The translations under genes were made by a program, and so were the position numbers. A DNA stretch of 64,000 nt from positions 5,160,737 through 5,224,736 of the forward strand of contig NC_066553.1 of NCBI RefSeq assembly GCF_024679095.1, given 5' to 3'. Shown here piece by piece: positions 11,701-23,236 of this stretch (position 1 is its first letter; every line of letters begins with the position of its first letter). The notes beneath the pieces are model-generated. The model was not told where the DNA came from. It was given only the letters and a program-made list of their open reading frames with translations, and did no database searches. This DNA comes from Eriocheir sinensis (Eukaryota; Arthropoda; Malacostraca; Decapoda; Varunidae).

Positions 11701-12025
11701 CTTCTCGCTTCAGGGAGTGGCGTAAAAAGTGAAGGTTGTGTTGAACGCCTCTGCTCGGTAAGGTTGGGTTCAGGATCCTCGCGTCCCCAAGGCCAGCGGT
11801 GTCGTGTTCGCCTGGTCACCGTCTTGCTGTTTCGAGAATTATTTTTTTACAATACAAAGAACGAAAAATACATATAAAAAGTTCCCTTAGCTTCATATCC
11901 CTGTGGAGAATGGAGAAGATTCCAAAAAAAAGAATTGTTAGCCTTACTATTCCTCTTGCTCACTTTCGGGTCTTATTAGGGGTCTCAGGGTTACTATTCC
12001 TCTTGTTCACTCTTAGGTCTTATTA

Positions 12026-12163
12026 AGGAGAGGAGTATCAAGACACCACTCCACCCGAAATTGATCTCTCCTTTAGACTCTCAATTCGATATTTTACATG
12101 AGAGCCGCTTAGAGGACTATTTTGTACCCTAAGTTGGTTCGGTTCTGTAAAAAAAAAAATGAG
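12026..12163 (+). mobile_element. Diverged LINE 3' tail
   Basis: It begins like the LINE-A ORF end (AGGAGTATCAAGACACC, CCGAAATTGATCTCTCC). The 3' UTR differs from the other copies but ends in GTTCTGTAAAAAAAAAA, so it is an older or variant subfamily. Confidence 0.55.
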
Positions 12164-12177
12164 CGCAGTGAGACCCT

Positions 12178-12412
12178 TAAAGTGATCAAGTTGTAGGCAG
12201 GAGAAAAGAGAGACGTAGAGAAGCTTTCAGAGTTTACCAGGGAACGCTATGAACGGTTAAAAATAATGGTTGCCTCTTGCATAAGGGATTTTGATAGCAT
12301 GGGGATGAGCGAGAGTAGAAAGTCGTGTGTAGCGGGGCCGTGAAAGGGGTGCAGGCATGCGGATAACAAGTTCAGAGGAGCGGTCAGCACGGAAATTAAG
12401 TTACGTTTGAGC
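12178..12412 (-). pseudogene. LINE-A ORF fragment, inverted
   Basis: The reverse complement aligns with 11000-11225 of the longer copy: AAGTTGTAGGCAGGAG, CAGAGTTTACCAG, CTTGCATAAGGG and GAAAGTCGTGTG all correspond. It lacks the 3' UTR and abuts the + strand tail at 12163, giving two LINE pieces in opposite orientation. Confidence 0.75.
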
Positions 12413-12609
12413 GCCGTCATTTCGCGGTGAGTGAATTTTCAGGTCTCGGTTTCTTGGCGTTTATGTGTAAAGGCAGCGTTGGTGTAGTGTTCATCAATAT
12501 GCCTTTTATGTAGAGAGTATTGATGTTTTTGTTTATCCTATTTTTTTAGCTAGATTTTGTGTTTCTTTTCGTGTATAGTTAAGTGAAAGCTCGACAGTCT
12601 GAGAGTTTT

Positions 12610-13970
12610 ATTCATTGAGTTTTTAAAGTTATCAGCAGTGGGTTTTTAAAGTAATCAACAATGGGTTTTTAAAGTAATCAACATGGGTTTTTAAAATAAT
12701 CAACAATGGTTTTTTAAAGTAATCAACATGGGTTTTTAAAGTAATCAATAATGGGTTTTTAAAGTAATCAACAATGGGTTTTTAAAGTAATCAACAATGG
12801 GTTTTTAAAGTAATCAACAATGGGTTTTTAAAGTAATCAACAATGGGTTTTTAAAGTAATCAACAATGGGTTTTTAAAGTAATCAACAATGGGTTTTTAA
12901 AGTAATCAATAATGGGTTTTTAAAGTAATCAAGAATGGGTTTTTAAAGTAATCAACAATGGGTTTTTAAAGTAATCAACAATGGGTTTTTAAAGTAATCA
13001 ACAATGGGTTTTTAAAGTGATCAATAATGGGTTTTTAAAGTAATCAATAAAGGGTTTTTAAAGTAATCAACAATGGGTTTTTAAAGTAATCAACAATGGG
13101 TTTTTAAAGTAATCAGCAATGGGTTTTTAAAGTAATCAGCAATGGGTTTTTAAAGTAATCAGCAATGGGTTTTTAAAGTAATCAACAATGGTTTTTTAAA
13201 GTAATCAATAATGGGTTTTTAAAGTACTCAACAATGGGTTTTTAAAGTACTCAACAATGGGTTTTTAAAGTACTCAACAATGGGTTTTTAAAGTAATCAA
13301 CAATGGGTTTTTAAAGTACTCAACAATGGGTTTTTAAAATAATCAGCAATGGGTTTTTAAAGTAATCAACAATGGGTTTTTAAAGTAATCAACAATGGGT
13401 TTTTAAAGTACTCAACAAAGGGTTTTTAAAGTACTCAACAATGGGTTTTTAAAGTAATCAGCAATGGGGTTTTAAAGTAATCAACAATGGGGTTTTAAAG
13501 TAATCAACAATGGGGTTTTAAAGTAATCAACAATGGGGTTTTAAAGTAATCAACAATGGGTTTTTAAAGTAATCAACAATGGGTTTTTAAAGTAATCAAC
13601 AATGGGTTTTTAAAGTAATCAACAATGGGTTTTTAAAGTAATCAACAATGGGTTTTTAAAGTAATCAACAATGGGTTTTTAAAGTAATCAACAATGGGTT
13701 TTTAAAGTACTCAACAATGGGGTTTTAAAGTAATCAACAATGGGTTTTTAAAGTACTCAACAATGGGTTTTAAAGTACTCAACAATGGGTTTTTAAAGTA
13801 ATCAACAATGGGGTTTTAAAGTACTCAACAATGGGTTTTTAAAGTAATCATCATGGGTTTTAAAGTAATCAACAATGGGTTTTTAAAGTAATCATCATGG
13901 GTTTTTAAAGCAATCAACAATGGGTTTTTAAAGTACTCAACAATGGGGTTTAAATTAATCATCAAAGAAA
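12610..13970 (+). repeat. 23-bp minisatellite, about 59 copies
   Basis: The unit begins GTAATCAACAATGGG and ends TTTTTAAA, measured at exactly 23 bp in its regular part. Variants with GTACTCAAC, GTAATCAGC and GGGGTTTTAAA are clustered, which indicates local amplification of variant units. A few 20- to 22-bp units occur, especially at both ends, where the sequence decays into unique DNA. Confidence 0.95.
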
Positions 13971-14309
13971 TAATATAGTTTGCACTCAGTCATGCGATCA
14001 GGATTAACTTCTTGTACTTCTATGTTCGTTGATATCAGTGTTATTTTGTTATTTTACTATCAATGCTGTGTTGTGAGTGTTCTTTTTGGTTCTGCTGTTA
14101 TTATTGTTATTAATGTTGTTATCACCTGTGTTATCTCCTTTCCGCAGCGAACGTTGAGCGGCCGTTCCTTCATCAGCCACCGCAGCGTTCAAAGGTATGT
14201 GTGATGCGTGTGTGCTATTAGTGCGATCGTTTTGTTCAGTTATCTCAAAGGCCTTGGGGTTGGTATTGTATGTTAGTGTATTATTTAACATTTTAGACAG
14301 GCCAGTCCG

Positions 14310-14833
14310 CCAAACGAAGTCCTTACACCTATATATTACAAGCTTTCCCTTCCTTTCCTTTACAGCTCCATCAGTATCAGTTTGCCAGACCAGGTACCGT
14401 ACACCTTTATTACAAGCTTTCCCTTCCTTTCCTTCTTATTTCCATCAGTATCAGTTAGCCAGACCAGGTACCGTACGTCTTTATTACAAGCTTTTCCTTC
14501 CCTTCCTTTTCATTTCCATCAGTATCAGTTTGCCAGACCAGGTACTGTACACCTTTATTACAAGCTTTCCCTTCCCTCCCTTTACAGTTCCATCAGTATC
14601 AGTTAGCCACGCCAGGTACCGTACGTCTTTATTACAAGCTTTTCCTTCCCTTCCTTTTCATTTCCATCAGTATCAGTTTGCCAGACCAGGTACCGTACAC
14701 CTTTATTACAAGCTTTTCCTTCCCTTCCTTTTCATTTCCATCAGTATCAGTTTGCCAGACCAGGTACCGTACACCTTTATTACAAGCTTTCCCTTCCCTC
14801 TCTCTACAGTTCCAGTAATATCAGCTTGCCAGG
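14310..14833 (+). repeat. 74-bp tandem array, about 7 copies
   Basis: CCAGACCAGGTACCGTAC recurs at 14385, 14459, 14533, 14607, 14681, 14755 and (decayed) 14829, always 74 bp apart. Two unit types partly alternate (ACACC with TTTACAG versus ACGTC with TTCATTTCC). A 216-codon open frame crosses the array, but 74 is not a multiple of three, so successive units are read in different frames and it is not a gene. Confidence 0.95.
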
Positions 14834-14844
14834 GAACATATTCT

Positions 14845-15045
14845 TAAACGCTTCGTCGCTTACACACTCACATTTGACAGGGTTTTCGTAGGAGTTTTGG
14901 GCATTTCCAGAGGTACTTCTATGACCCAGGTGATAGTATGACCCCTTTTCTGTACCATAAACGTAAAAAAACACTCATTAAAACCCTATTAGTCTTCATT
15001 TTCGCCTTTGGAAATAGATGACATGAGGTGGAGGCGTCTGAAAAT
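14845..15045 (+). repeat. Dispersed repeat family A, copy 4
   Basis: It begins ATATTCTTAAACGCTTCGTC and carries GGGCATTTCCAGAGGTACTT, TTTCTGTACCATAAACGT and CGCCTTTGGAAATAGATGAC. It is collinear with copy 2 and with the reverse complement of copies 3 and 5. It starts exactly where the 74-bp array ends. Confidence 0.7.
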
Positions 15046-15745
15046 ACCGACGTAGATCATGCACCTTACTCACGAACTTATACATTGAACCACTCTCTCG
15101 CTGGGCCACGACAACCCAGCGACTCCTTGGCCCCCTTCATACTGTGCCGACTCAGCATCCGGCGATCGTTTCTAGACCTCTTTCCGACCATGTGCGACCC
15201 TTTCACATCAACATTTAACACTCAAGATCTCGTGTACCCTGAGTCCCTGCGTTGGGGCCTTAATGGCTGCATCCAACATTAATTTTCTGTGTTTGTTTTA
15301 ATCTGGTGTAAATATGCTAAGGAAGAGTAATTAAGTGAAGTATGTGATATTCTAAGAACTAGCAAGCTGCCGTTTGTTTTCGAGTTAATGATAAGTGACA
15401 TTTCTTAGCAAGGGAGAGCTTGGAATATTGTCTTTGAACTCTTTTTTTATTTTTTATTCCTTGAAAACTCATCTAGCTGTCCCCTTGTTCTGATGTTGAT
15501 TATGATTTTGACTTTTTTATGCAATCTAGTGGTCAAAAATAATGTTACTGAAAATACACATCCAAGGTTTTTGTAGATATTTCCGTGTGAAGAGATTTTA
15601 TTTGTGTCTAAGGGAAGTAAGTTTTTCTTATATTTTTATATATTTATTTTTGTTTTATTTATTTTTATTTTTTTATTACTTTTTTTGTGTGTAAAAGAAG
15701 GAAACATTTAGAGAGTAGTATTTTTTGTGTGCAAAGGAACCAAGT
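15046..15745. other. Non-repetitive stretch, no gene recognised
   Basis: A short open frame of 84 codons (15028-15282) has no recognisable motif and starts inside the preceding repeat. From 15300 onward the DNA is AT-rich with no further signal. Confidence 0.5.
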
Positions 15746-16297
<552 letters not shown>

Positions 16298-16435
16298 TTA
16301 GCAGTAGTAGTAGTAGTAGTAATAGTAATACTAATAGTAGTAGCAGTATTGTTGTTGTTATTTCTGTTTACTAGTATCATCTTGATTATTATAATGAAAA
16401 ATTACTATATTATTGTCATCATCATCATCACTTTG

Positions 16436-16622
16436 AGAGGCGGATTGATGCCTTTGGTAATAAATGTCTACGCAGAATCATGGGGTATCGCTGGAATGAC
16501 TTTGTGTCGAACCGGCGACTACTCCGTGAGAATGATGCGAGACCTGTTGTATACATGTCTACTCCGTCAACGCTAGCTCCGGCTGTACGTTACCCAGAAG
16601 CCGACCCTGCTCATCGACTTAA
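16436..16622 (+). pseudogene. LINE-C ORF 3' remnant, part 1
   Basis: One frame reads RIDAFGNKCLRRIMGYRWND, then NRRLLREND and RYPEADPAHR. This is the conserved region downstream of the reverse transcriptase in RTE/L1-like non-LTR elements (consensus like CLRRI-G-W-D-N). Part of the usual sequence between REND and RYPEADP is deleted. It is broken at about 16622 by a foldback arm and resumes at 16972. Confidence 0.75.
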
Positions 16623-16968
16623 TTATTAGAACAACATAATTAGGAAGTTGATGAGGTTAAGAGAAGACTTGTTAAGGAGAAGGAAAAGGAGGGACGAAAA
16701 GAAAGAAAAAGAGAAAGAAATAAAGAATGAAAGGTAAAAAGAAGACATGGAAGAAAAATGGAAAAAAACAAGGCAAAACAAACAAAAACAAAAACAAAAA
16801 TATGAATAAGAAGAGCAAGAGAAAAAGGGTTGGTAAGAGGAATAAAGAAAAGGAGGCAATGAAGAGAGATGAGAAGGAAAGGGAAGAGAAGGAAATGGAA
16901 AAAATAAACAATAAAACACAAGAAATAAAGGTGGGAAGAGAAGGCGGGGTAAAAGGAGGAGGAGAGAA
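16622..16968 (-). repeat. Inverted-repeat arm 1, inserted within LINE-C
   Basis: From 16622 to about 16935 this purine-rich sequence is the reverse complement of 17407-17720. Landmarks are ATTATTAGAACAACATAATT at its left end, GACTTGTTAAGGAGAAGG, GGGACGAAAAGAAAG and AAACACAAGAA at its right end. It then decays into GGA-rich sequence before LINE-C resumes. Identity is estimated by eye at 85-90%. Confidence 0.85.
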
Positions 16969-16971
16969 TCG

Positions 16972-17140
16972 TGAGTGCCGGAGGCCAAGGGGACGCCCAC
17001 GGAGTTCTGATTTTAGGAAGTCAATATATCCTGCCAAGAGGTACGTAGGATGGGGATGGGGTTTACATGGAGACTTGCCTGGAGGGACCCACTGGCTTGG
17101 CGTAGCAGGGTGGGCGAGGCAACGCGCCCCCTACTTGGCT
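16972..17140 (+). pseudogene. LINE-C ORF 3' remnant, part 2
   Basis: It reads CRRPRGRPRSSDF and then, after a frame change, GMGMGFTWRLAWRDPLAWRS and RVGEATRP. These are the C-terminal blocks (RRPRGRPR, W-RDPL-WR--V) expected after the PEADPAHR motif of part 1. The two parts are one element interrupted by about 350 bp. Confidence 0.7.
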
Positions 17141-17232
17141 GATTATCACTATCGGTAAATTCCTCACAATCATCACTTTCATCAGCAATAGCATCACTAT
17201 CATTAGAACCGACCTGTGCTTCATCACCAGTC

Positions 17233-17288
<56 letters not shown>
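17233..17288. repeat. (GA)28 microsatellite
   Basis: Perfect GA run in the spacer between the two foldback arms. Confidence 0.97.
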
Positions 17289-17291
<3 letters not shown>

Positions 17292-17406
17292 ATCTTTAAT
17301 CAGTTTGTTGTTTTAATTCGAGAACCTAATTTCCATTCAACATGTTTTCCTTCCTCCTCCCTCCTCCTCTTCCTCCTCCTCCTATTCCTCCTCCTCCTCC
17401 TCCTCT

Positions 17407-17720
17407 TCACACCTTTACTTCTTGTGTTTTACTCTTTATCTTTTCTCTTTCCTTCTCTTCTCTTTCCTTCTCATCTCTCTTCATTGCCTCTTTCCTTTAT
17501 TCCTCTTCCCAATCCTTTTTCTTGTTTTTCTTATTCATATTCTTGTTTTTGTTTTTGTTTGTTTTGCCTCTTGTTTTTTTTCTTTTTTTTCCATGTTTTC
17601 TCTATCTTTCATTCTTTATTTATTTATCTCTTTTTCTTTCTTTTCGTCCCTCCTTTTCCTTCTCCTTAACAAGTCTTCTCTTATCCTCATCAACTTCCTA
17701 ATTATGTTGTTCTAATAATT
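17407..17720 (+). repeat. Inverted-repeat arm 2
   Basis: Reverse-complement partner of 16622-16935, ending GTTGTTCTAATAATTATG. A CTC-trinucleotide tract precedes it at 17353-17405. Its open frames resemble the minus-strand frames of arm 1 only because the DNA is duplicated; they are low-complexity Phe/Leu/Ser and not genes. Confidence 0.85.
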
Positions 17721-17732
17721 ATGTCTTTAATG

Positions 17733-17735
<3 letters not shown>

Positions 17736-17808
<73 letters not shown>
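17736..17808. repeat. (AC)36 microsatellite
   Basis: Perfect AC run directly downstream of the foldback. Confidence 0.97.
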
Positions 17809-17810
<2 letters not shown>

Positions 17811-17869
17811 TCAATATTCACAATAATTACGACCAAGCGTGCGAATGATCACCTCAATTACTTCTTTAT

Positions 17870-18755
17870 TATTAACCTTTCCTCCCCTTCTCCCCTTTCT
17901 CTCCCCCTTCTCCTTACCCCCTTTTTCCTACCTCCATTCATCACTCCTCTCCGTTTTGTCCTTTCTTCCCTTCCTTCTCCTCTTCTGTCCTCTCCCTTCC
18001 CCTGTATTATCTTAACCTCCTCCTCGTCCTTTCCTCTTTTCCCCTTAATTCCCTTTCCTTCCCTTTTATTTCCCTTTCTTTCTTTCTCCTGCCTTCGTCA
18101 TATCTTTAACTTCCCTTTCTTATCTCCCTTTCTATATGCTATTTCGTTTCCTTCACCCTCTCCTTTCTCCCATTCCTTACCATCTCTCCGTTTCCTTTCC
18201 TCCCCTTTATCACATTCATTCTCCAGTTCCCTTCCTCATTTCCTCCCTTTCCTATCTATAACCTTCCCCTCCCTTACCGCTCTTTCTCTCTCACCTCCCA
18301 TCCTTTCATCTCTCTCTCTCTCTCACCTTTTCCATTTCTCTCACTTCATTCCTTCCTCTCCCTTTCCCCCACCTCTGCCTTCCTCACCCTTCCCATCCCT
18401 CCTCTTCCCTTCCCCCTATCTCCCCTCTTTCTTTCCTTCCCTTTCCTGTCTTCCCATCACTCTCCCTCGCTTCCCCTTCCCTCCATCCCCTTCCCGTTCT
18501 TCCCCTTTTATTCCTCTTTTCACCTATCTCATCCTTCTACCTCTCTCTCTCTCCTACCTTTCCTTTCCTCTAACCACTCACCACCCTCCCATCCGCTCCT
18601 CCTTCCCTACCTAGCCCCACTTTTCCTTTCCTCCCTCCTCCCTTCCTTCCTCCCTCATCTCCCCCTCACATTTTCCATCCCTAACCATTCATCACCCACC
18701 TTTACCTCCCCCCTCCCCCCATCCTTCCTCTCTCCCTCCCTTCCCCTTGACCAAA
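17870..18755. repeat. Polypyrimidine domain
   Basis: About 890 bp of almost pure C/T (CCCTTCC, CTCTCC motifs). The 297-codon open frame across it is Ser/Pro/Leu/Phe low complexity without motifs. Confidence 0.85.
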
Positions 18756-18779
18756 ACAGACAATTAGGAAAGAGGTGAT

Positions 18780-18945
18780 AATGAGTAGGCTCTTAATATT
18801 TCCTCTCTAATTACCATAGCGGGAGCGGCTGAGTTAATGACCGCGGCTAATTAAGGCAGGAAATAGTGTGCCAATTTAGTGTCGGGGGGCGGGTGACTTG
18901 TGTGTAGTGGGGGGGGGGGGAGGGGGTCTGTGTGTGTGCACCTGC
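18780..18945. other. Non-repetitive island with TAAT sites
   Basis: Contains CTCTAATTACC, GAGTTAATGACC and GGCTAATTAAGGC, three homeodomain-type TAAT cores within 60 bp, then a G-run and a short GT tract. No gene is seen; a regulatory role is possible only by inference. Confidence 0.3.
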
Positions 18946-18948
18946 ACG

Positions 18949-19445
18949 CTTGGGGTCAAGTACATTATTATACGCAAGTCCGTGTATGATTACTGCGATA
19001 TCACGAATCCAAGTACAAGTACAAGTACTCGGTGTATAGCGTAACTCGAGTCCAAGTACAAGTATTTTTGTAATGTACTCGAATTCAAGTACAAGTACTT
19101 TTCTACTGACTAAACCTTACGATTTTTCTGCTTACCTAACAGGGTTATGTGAGTCACGTGACATAACTTCAGTGTCACCTCACCCCGGGGCCCAGGCCAC
19201 CTGGCCTCCACAAGGTCCAAGCTCCGGACACACCTTCGTTAATCCCTCGCCTCCACGCAGGCAGGTCGTCAAAAACGACACCAGCCACACGTTTGTATTT
19301 TTAGTTGTACCAGAAAGTATTCGTAAAATTGTCGAGTAAAAAGTACAAGTGCTAAGAAACTACCGATCCTGAGTACAAGTACAAGTACATGATATCATGT
19401 GTTTAAGTACGAGTACAAGTACGAGTACATGTACTTGGACCCAAG
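18949..19445. mobile_element. MITE-like element rich in GTACAA repeats
   Basis: The ends are imperfect inverted repeats: left CTTGGGGTCAAGTACAT, right (reverse complement) CTTGGGTCCAAGTACAT. Inside each end lie irregular AAGTACAAGTAC repeats (18960-19105 and 19336-19435) around a ~220-bp unique core. The 88-codon open frame in the core shows no transposase motif. No clear target duplication is visible because a SINE abuts the right end. Confidence 0.6.
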
Positions 19446-19765
19446 GAGAGGCGGTGGCTGAGTGGTTAGCGTACCGGCGCCGCGTCCAGGAGGACGCGGG
19501 TTCCAGTCCTGCCCGCTGCCAGAGCTGGGATTTTTCAGAGACCGCCGAGTACATAATAGACTAACCACATGCTGTCCTAAAGAATGCCTATCAACCTTGA
19601 CTCTAGATTTTCTTTAAAGAGAAGCTCGAAGATGAGCTCCGGGGGCAGCATGAGCCAAGCAAGATGGCGCCTCTATAAATACTTGCCTGCGCCACAACGG
19701 GCTGGGGACAACCATCAGGCCCCACCAAGAAAGTCTTCCCGCCTAAAAGTAAACAAAAAAAAGCC
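19446..19765 (+). mobile_element. SINE type II, near full length
   Basis: The tRNA-like head is GGTGGCTGAGTGGTTAGCG (A-box) and CGGGTTCCAGTCCTGCC (B-box). The body has CAGAGACCGCCGAGTACAT, AACCACATGCTGTCC and GAGCTCCGGGGGCAGCATGA. It then has CAAGATGGCGCC at 19660-19671, TATA-like CTATAAATA at 19673, CTTGCCTGCGCCACAACGGG and a final A-rich tail. Copies are at 30455 and 32325, with a 3' fragment at 7272. Confidence 0.8.
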
Positions 19766-19845
19766 TGGTACCTGTGTGTGTCGTGGGGGGGAGGGGGGGG
19801 GGTTGGGTGGGGAGGGGTATGTGTGTGCGCCTGAGTGTGTGTGTG

Positions 19846-20172
19846 TCAAGGTCAGGTCAGGGTGGGGAGGGAAAATAAGAGGAGGAGGAGAAGGGGGAAA
19901 AGAAGAAGAAGTAGAAGTAGAGGAGGAGGAGAATATGAACAGGAGCAAACAGAGAAACAAATAAAAGAAAAAAACAAAGAAGTGGGACGAGAAAACAAGT
20001 TGGAGGCGGAGCAAGAAGAAGAAGAAGAGGAGTCAGAGGAATGGTTCAGCGTGTGTGTACCTGTTTGATGAGGTCATTAAGGTAGCGCGGAGGTCATTAG
20101 GAGGTCATTAGGGCGGGGCTCAGGTAATTAGGTCACGTGACGGAGGGCCAAGGGGTGGCGGGTGGGAGGTCA
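19846..20172 (+). promoter_or_regulatory. Nuclear-receptor half-site cluster
   Basis: Seven AGGTCA half-sites occur in 330 bp on the same strand. TCAAGGTCA (extended monomer site of the FTZ-F1/ERR type) is at 19846-19854, with an overlapping AGGTCA at 19854. Others are at 20071, 20091, 20102, 20130 and 20167. The 20091/20102 pair is AGGTCA-TTAGG-AGGTCA, a direct repeat with 5-bp spacer. An E-box CACGTG at 20134-20139 overlaps the 20130 site. Several TAAT cores follow the half-sites. A G/GA-rich stretch (19860-20040) lies inside it. Binding and target gene are unknown. Confidence 0.35.
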
Positions 20173-20277
20173 CCTGGGCAAGGGGGGAAGGGGGGGAGCT
20201 CAGGTGATCATGGCCGTCGTGATTGGAGGTGAGGCGGTGCTAATGAGGGCAGGTGAGGGGGGAGGGGGGGAGGGGGA

Positions 20278-20279
<2 letters not shown>

Positions 20280-20344
<65 letters not shown>

Positions 20345-20665
20345 TATGGGTTAACTTTTTGTAGTGGTAATTAGTTTTGGGTGTTTTGATTGTTAATTTT
20401 GTGGTAATTTGAAAAGGGGGAGAGAGAGGAGAGAGGGTTGATTGTGTTTCTCCTCCTCCTCCTCCTCCTCCTCCTCCTCCTCCTCCTCCTCAGCCTCATC
20501 CTTAATTTCTTCTTCCATATTTTTTTCTTTTCTTCTATTTACTTGTTCGTGTTCTCCTCCTCCTCCTCCTCCTCCTCCTCCTCCTCCTCCTCCTCCTCCT
20601 CCTCCTCCTCCTCCTCCTAATTACCACCACCGCAATCATTACCACCATCATCATCATCATCATCA
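20280..20665. repeat. (GT)30 and (CCT)n microsatellites
   Basis: GT run 20280-20341, then CTC trinucleotide runs at about 20452-20490 and 20556-20618, and a short ATC run near 20650. Confidence 0.95.
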
Positions 20666-20745
20666 TTAGCACAAGTTCATCTGTAATTACCCGGCGAGTC
20701 TAATTGAGGTCACTGAAACAGATGATGCGACGATTGGATGCTGGG

Positions 20746-21883
<1,138 letters not shown>

Positions 21884-21989
21884 ACCAAGACAGACAAAGC
21901 TTTTAAGAAGATTTGTGTAAAATTTCCGCATGCTCTGATAAACAGGAAATGCCCTTAAAAGTAAATAAATGGCAGACTCTCCACAAAAC

Positions 21990-22185
21990 ACTAAGGTTGG
22001 TATTTTAAGACACTCGCTTTTCACATCAGCTATTTCTAAAGGTCAAAGAGGGGGTCAGTCAGGTTCTAATGAGTGTTTCTTCAGGTTCACGGTACAGAGG
22101 AAGGATCAAACTACCACCAGGGTCATAAAACTACTCCTGGAAATGCCCACAACTCCTACGAAAGCCTTGTCAAATATGTGTTCTT
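21990..22185 (-). repeat. Dispersed repeat family A, copy 5
   Basis: The + strand shows GTATTTTAAGACACTCGC, TAATGAGTGTTTCTTCAGG, CGGTACAGAGGAAGGATC and AGGGTCATAAAACTACTCC. These are the reverse complements of the landmarks in copies 1, 2 and 4. Confidence 0.65.
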
Positions 22186-22359
22186 GGGAAGCGAAATGTC
22201 TTATGATACGACCCTAAGAATTGGAGGCTTGAATGTTATGTGCCCGGCGGGAAGCAGAGAAATGTACAATGTGTTAGTTAATGGATTATGTTGTCGCTGT
22301 CTTGTCATAAGCTCAAGTTCTTCCAGCAACCTGTTAGAGCGGCGAATCGTCTCTTCTCT

Positions 22360-22735
22360 CCTCTCTCCCTTCCTTCCTTCCTTCCTTCCTTCCTTCCCTC
22401 TTTCCTCTCTCCCTGCCTCCCTCCTTCCTTCCTTCCTTCCTTTCTTCCCTCTTCACTCTCTCCCTGCCTCCCTATCTCCCTCCCTCCTTCCTTCCTTCCT
22501 TCCTCTCTTCCCTCCCTCCTTCCTTCCTTCCTTCCTTCCTCTCTCCCTGCCTCCCTTTCCTCCTTCCTTTCTTCCTTCCTTCCTTCCTCTCTCCTCTATC
22601 CCTGCCTCCCTTCCCTCCCTCCTTCCTCTCTCCTTGTCTCCCTTCCTCTCACCATCCCTCCCTCAATTCCCTCCCTCCCTCCTTCCCTCCCTTTCTTCCT
22701 TCCTCTCTCCCTCCCGTCCTTCCCTCCTCCCCTAT
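22360..22735. repeat. (TTCC)n / CTCCCTGCCTCC minisatellite
   Basis: Alternating blocks of CCTT tetranucleotide and CTCTCCCTGCCTCCCT recur about every 65-80 bp, a compound tandem repeat. Frames are low complexity. Confidence 0.85.
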
Positions 22736-23104
22736 TATCATCCGGGCATTCAGACATTCAGACACAATACTAGCAGAAACAGTGAGACATTTTTAGCAAG
22801 CATTTTATTAGCAGAAACATTGAGGTAACGAACAAAGCGAACCGAATGCCGGGCTTCGTATATTAACAGGAACATGTCATTATTATCCCATTATGCAACA
22901 GCTTAGTCAGACTTTACTTGGAACTCGCGGCACAGCAGTTTCCGGCTCCCCGCCACCATGTGAAGGACGCGGATGATGAAATACTACCATGATGAAATTG
23001 CTGTTTGCGACCTGCTTAGATATTCGGTGCCGTCTTCGTCTCCCCGCCACGCGAAGGACATAGCTAAGTTAGAATGTGCTTAGCGGAGGAGAGCCAGCTT
23101 GATC

Positions 23105-23236
23105 TCTTGACTCTCACGTAACTGGCTGCTCTTTCGGCCACCTCTTCGGATTCTTTTCTGGAACAGTGAGTAGCGGGCTTTTTTTTTATTGTTTCCTTTT
23201 TTGTGTGCCCTTGTGCTGTCTCCTTTGCAATAAATA
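23105..23236 (+). mobile_element. LINE-A 3' tail in 291-bp array
   Basis: Carries TTTCGGCCACCTCTTC, AGTGAGTAGCGGGCTTTTTT and GTGCTGTCTCCTTTGCAATA. It is a ~131-bp 5'-truncated copy in + orientation. Confidence 0.8.

Noticed and set aside
14197..14847. 216-codon open frame as a repeat protein
   Set aside because: The underlying 74-bp period rotates the frame from unit to unit, so there is no conserved protein repeat.
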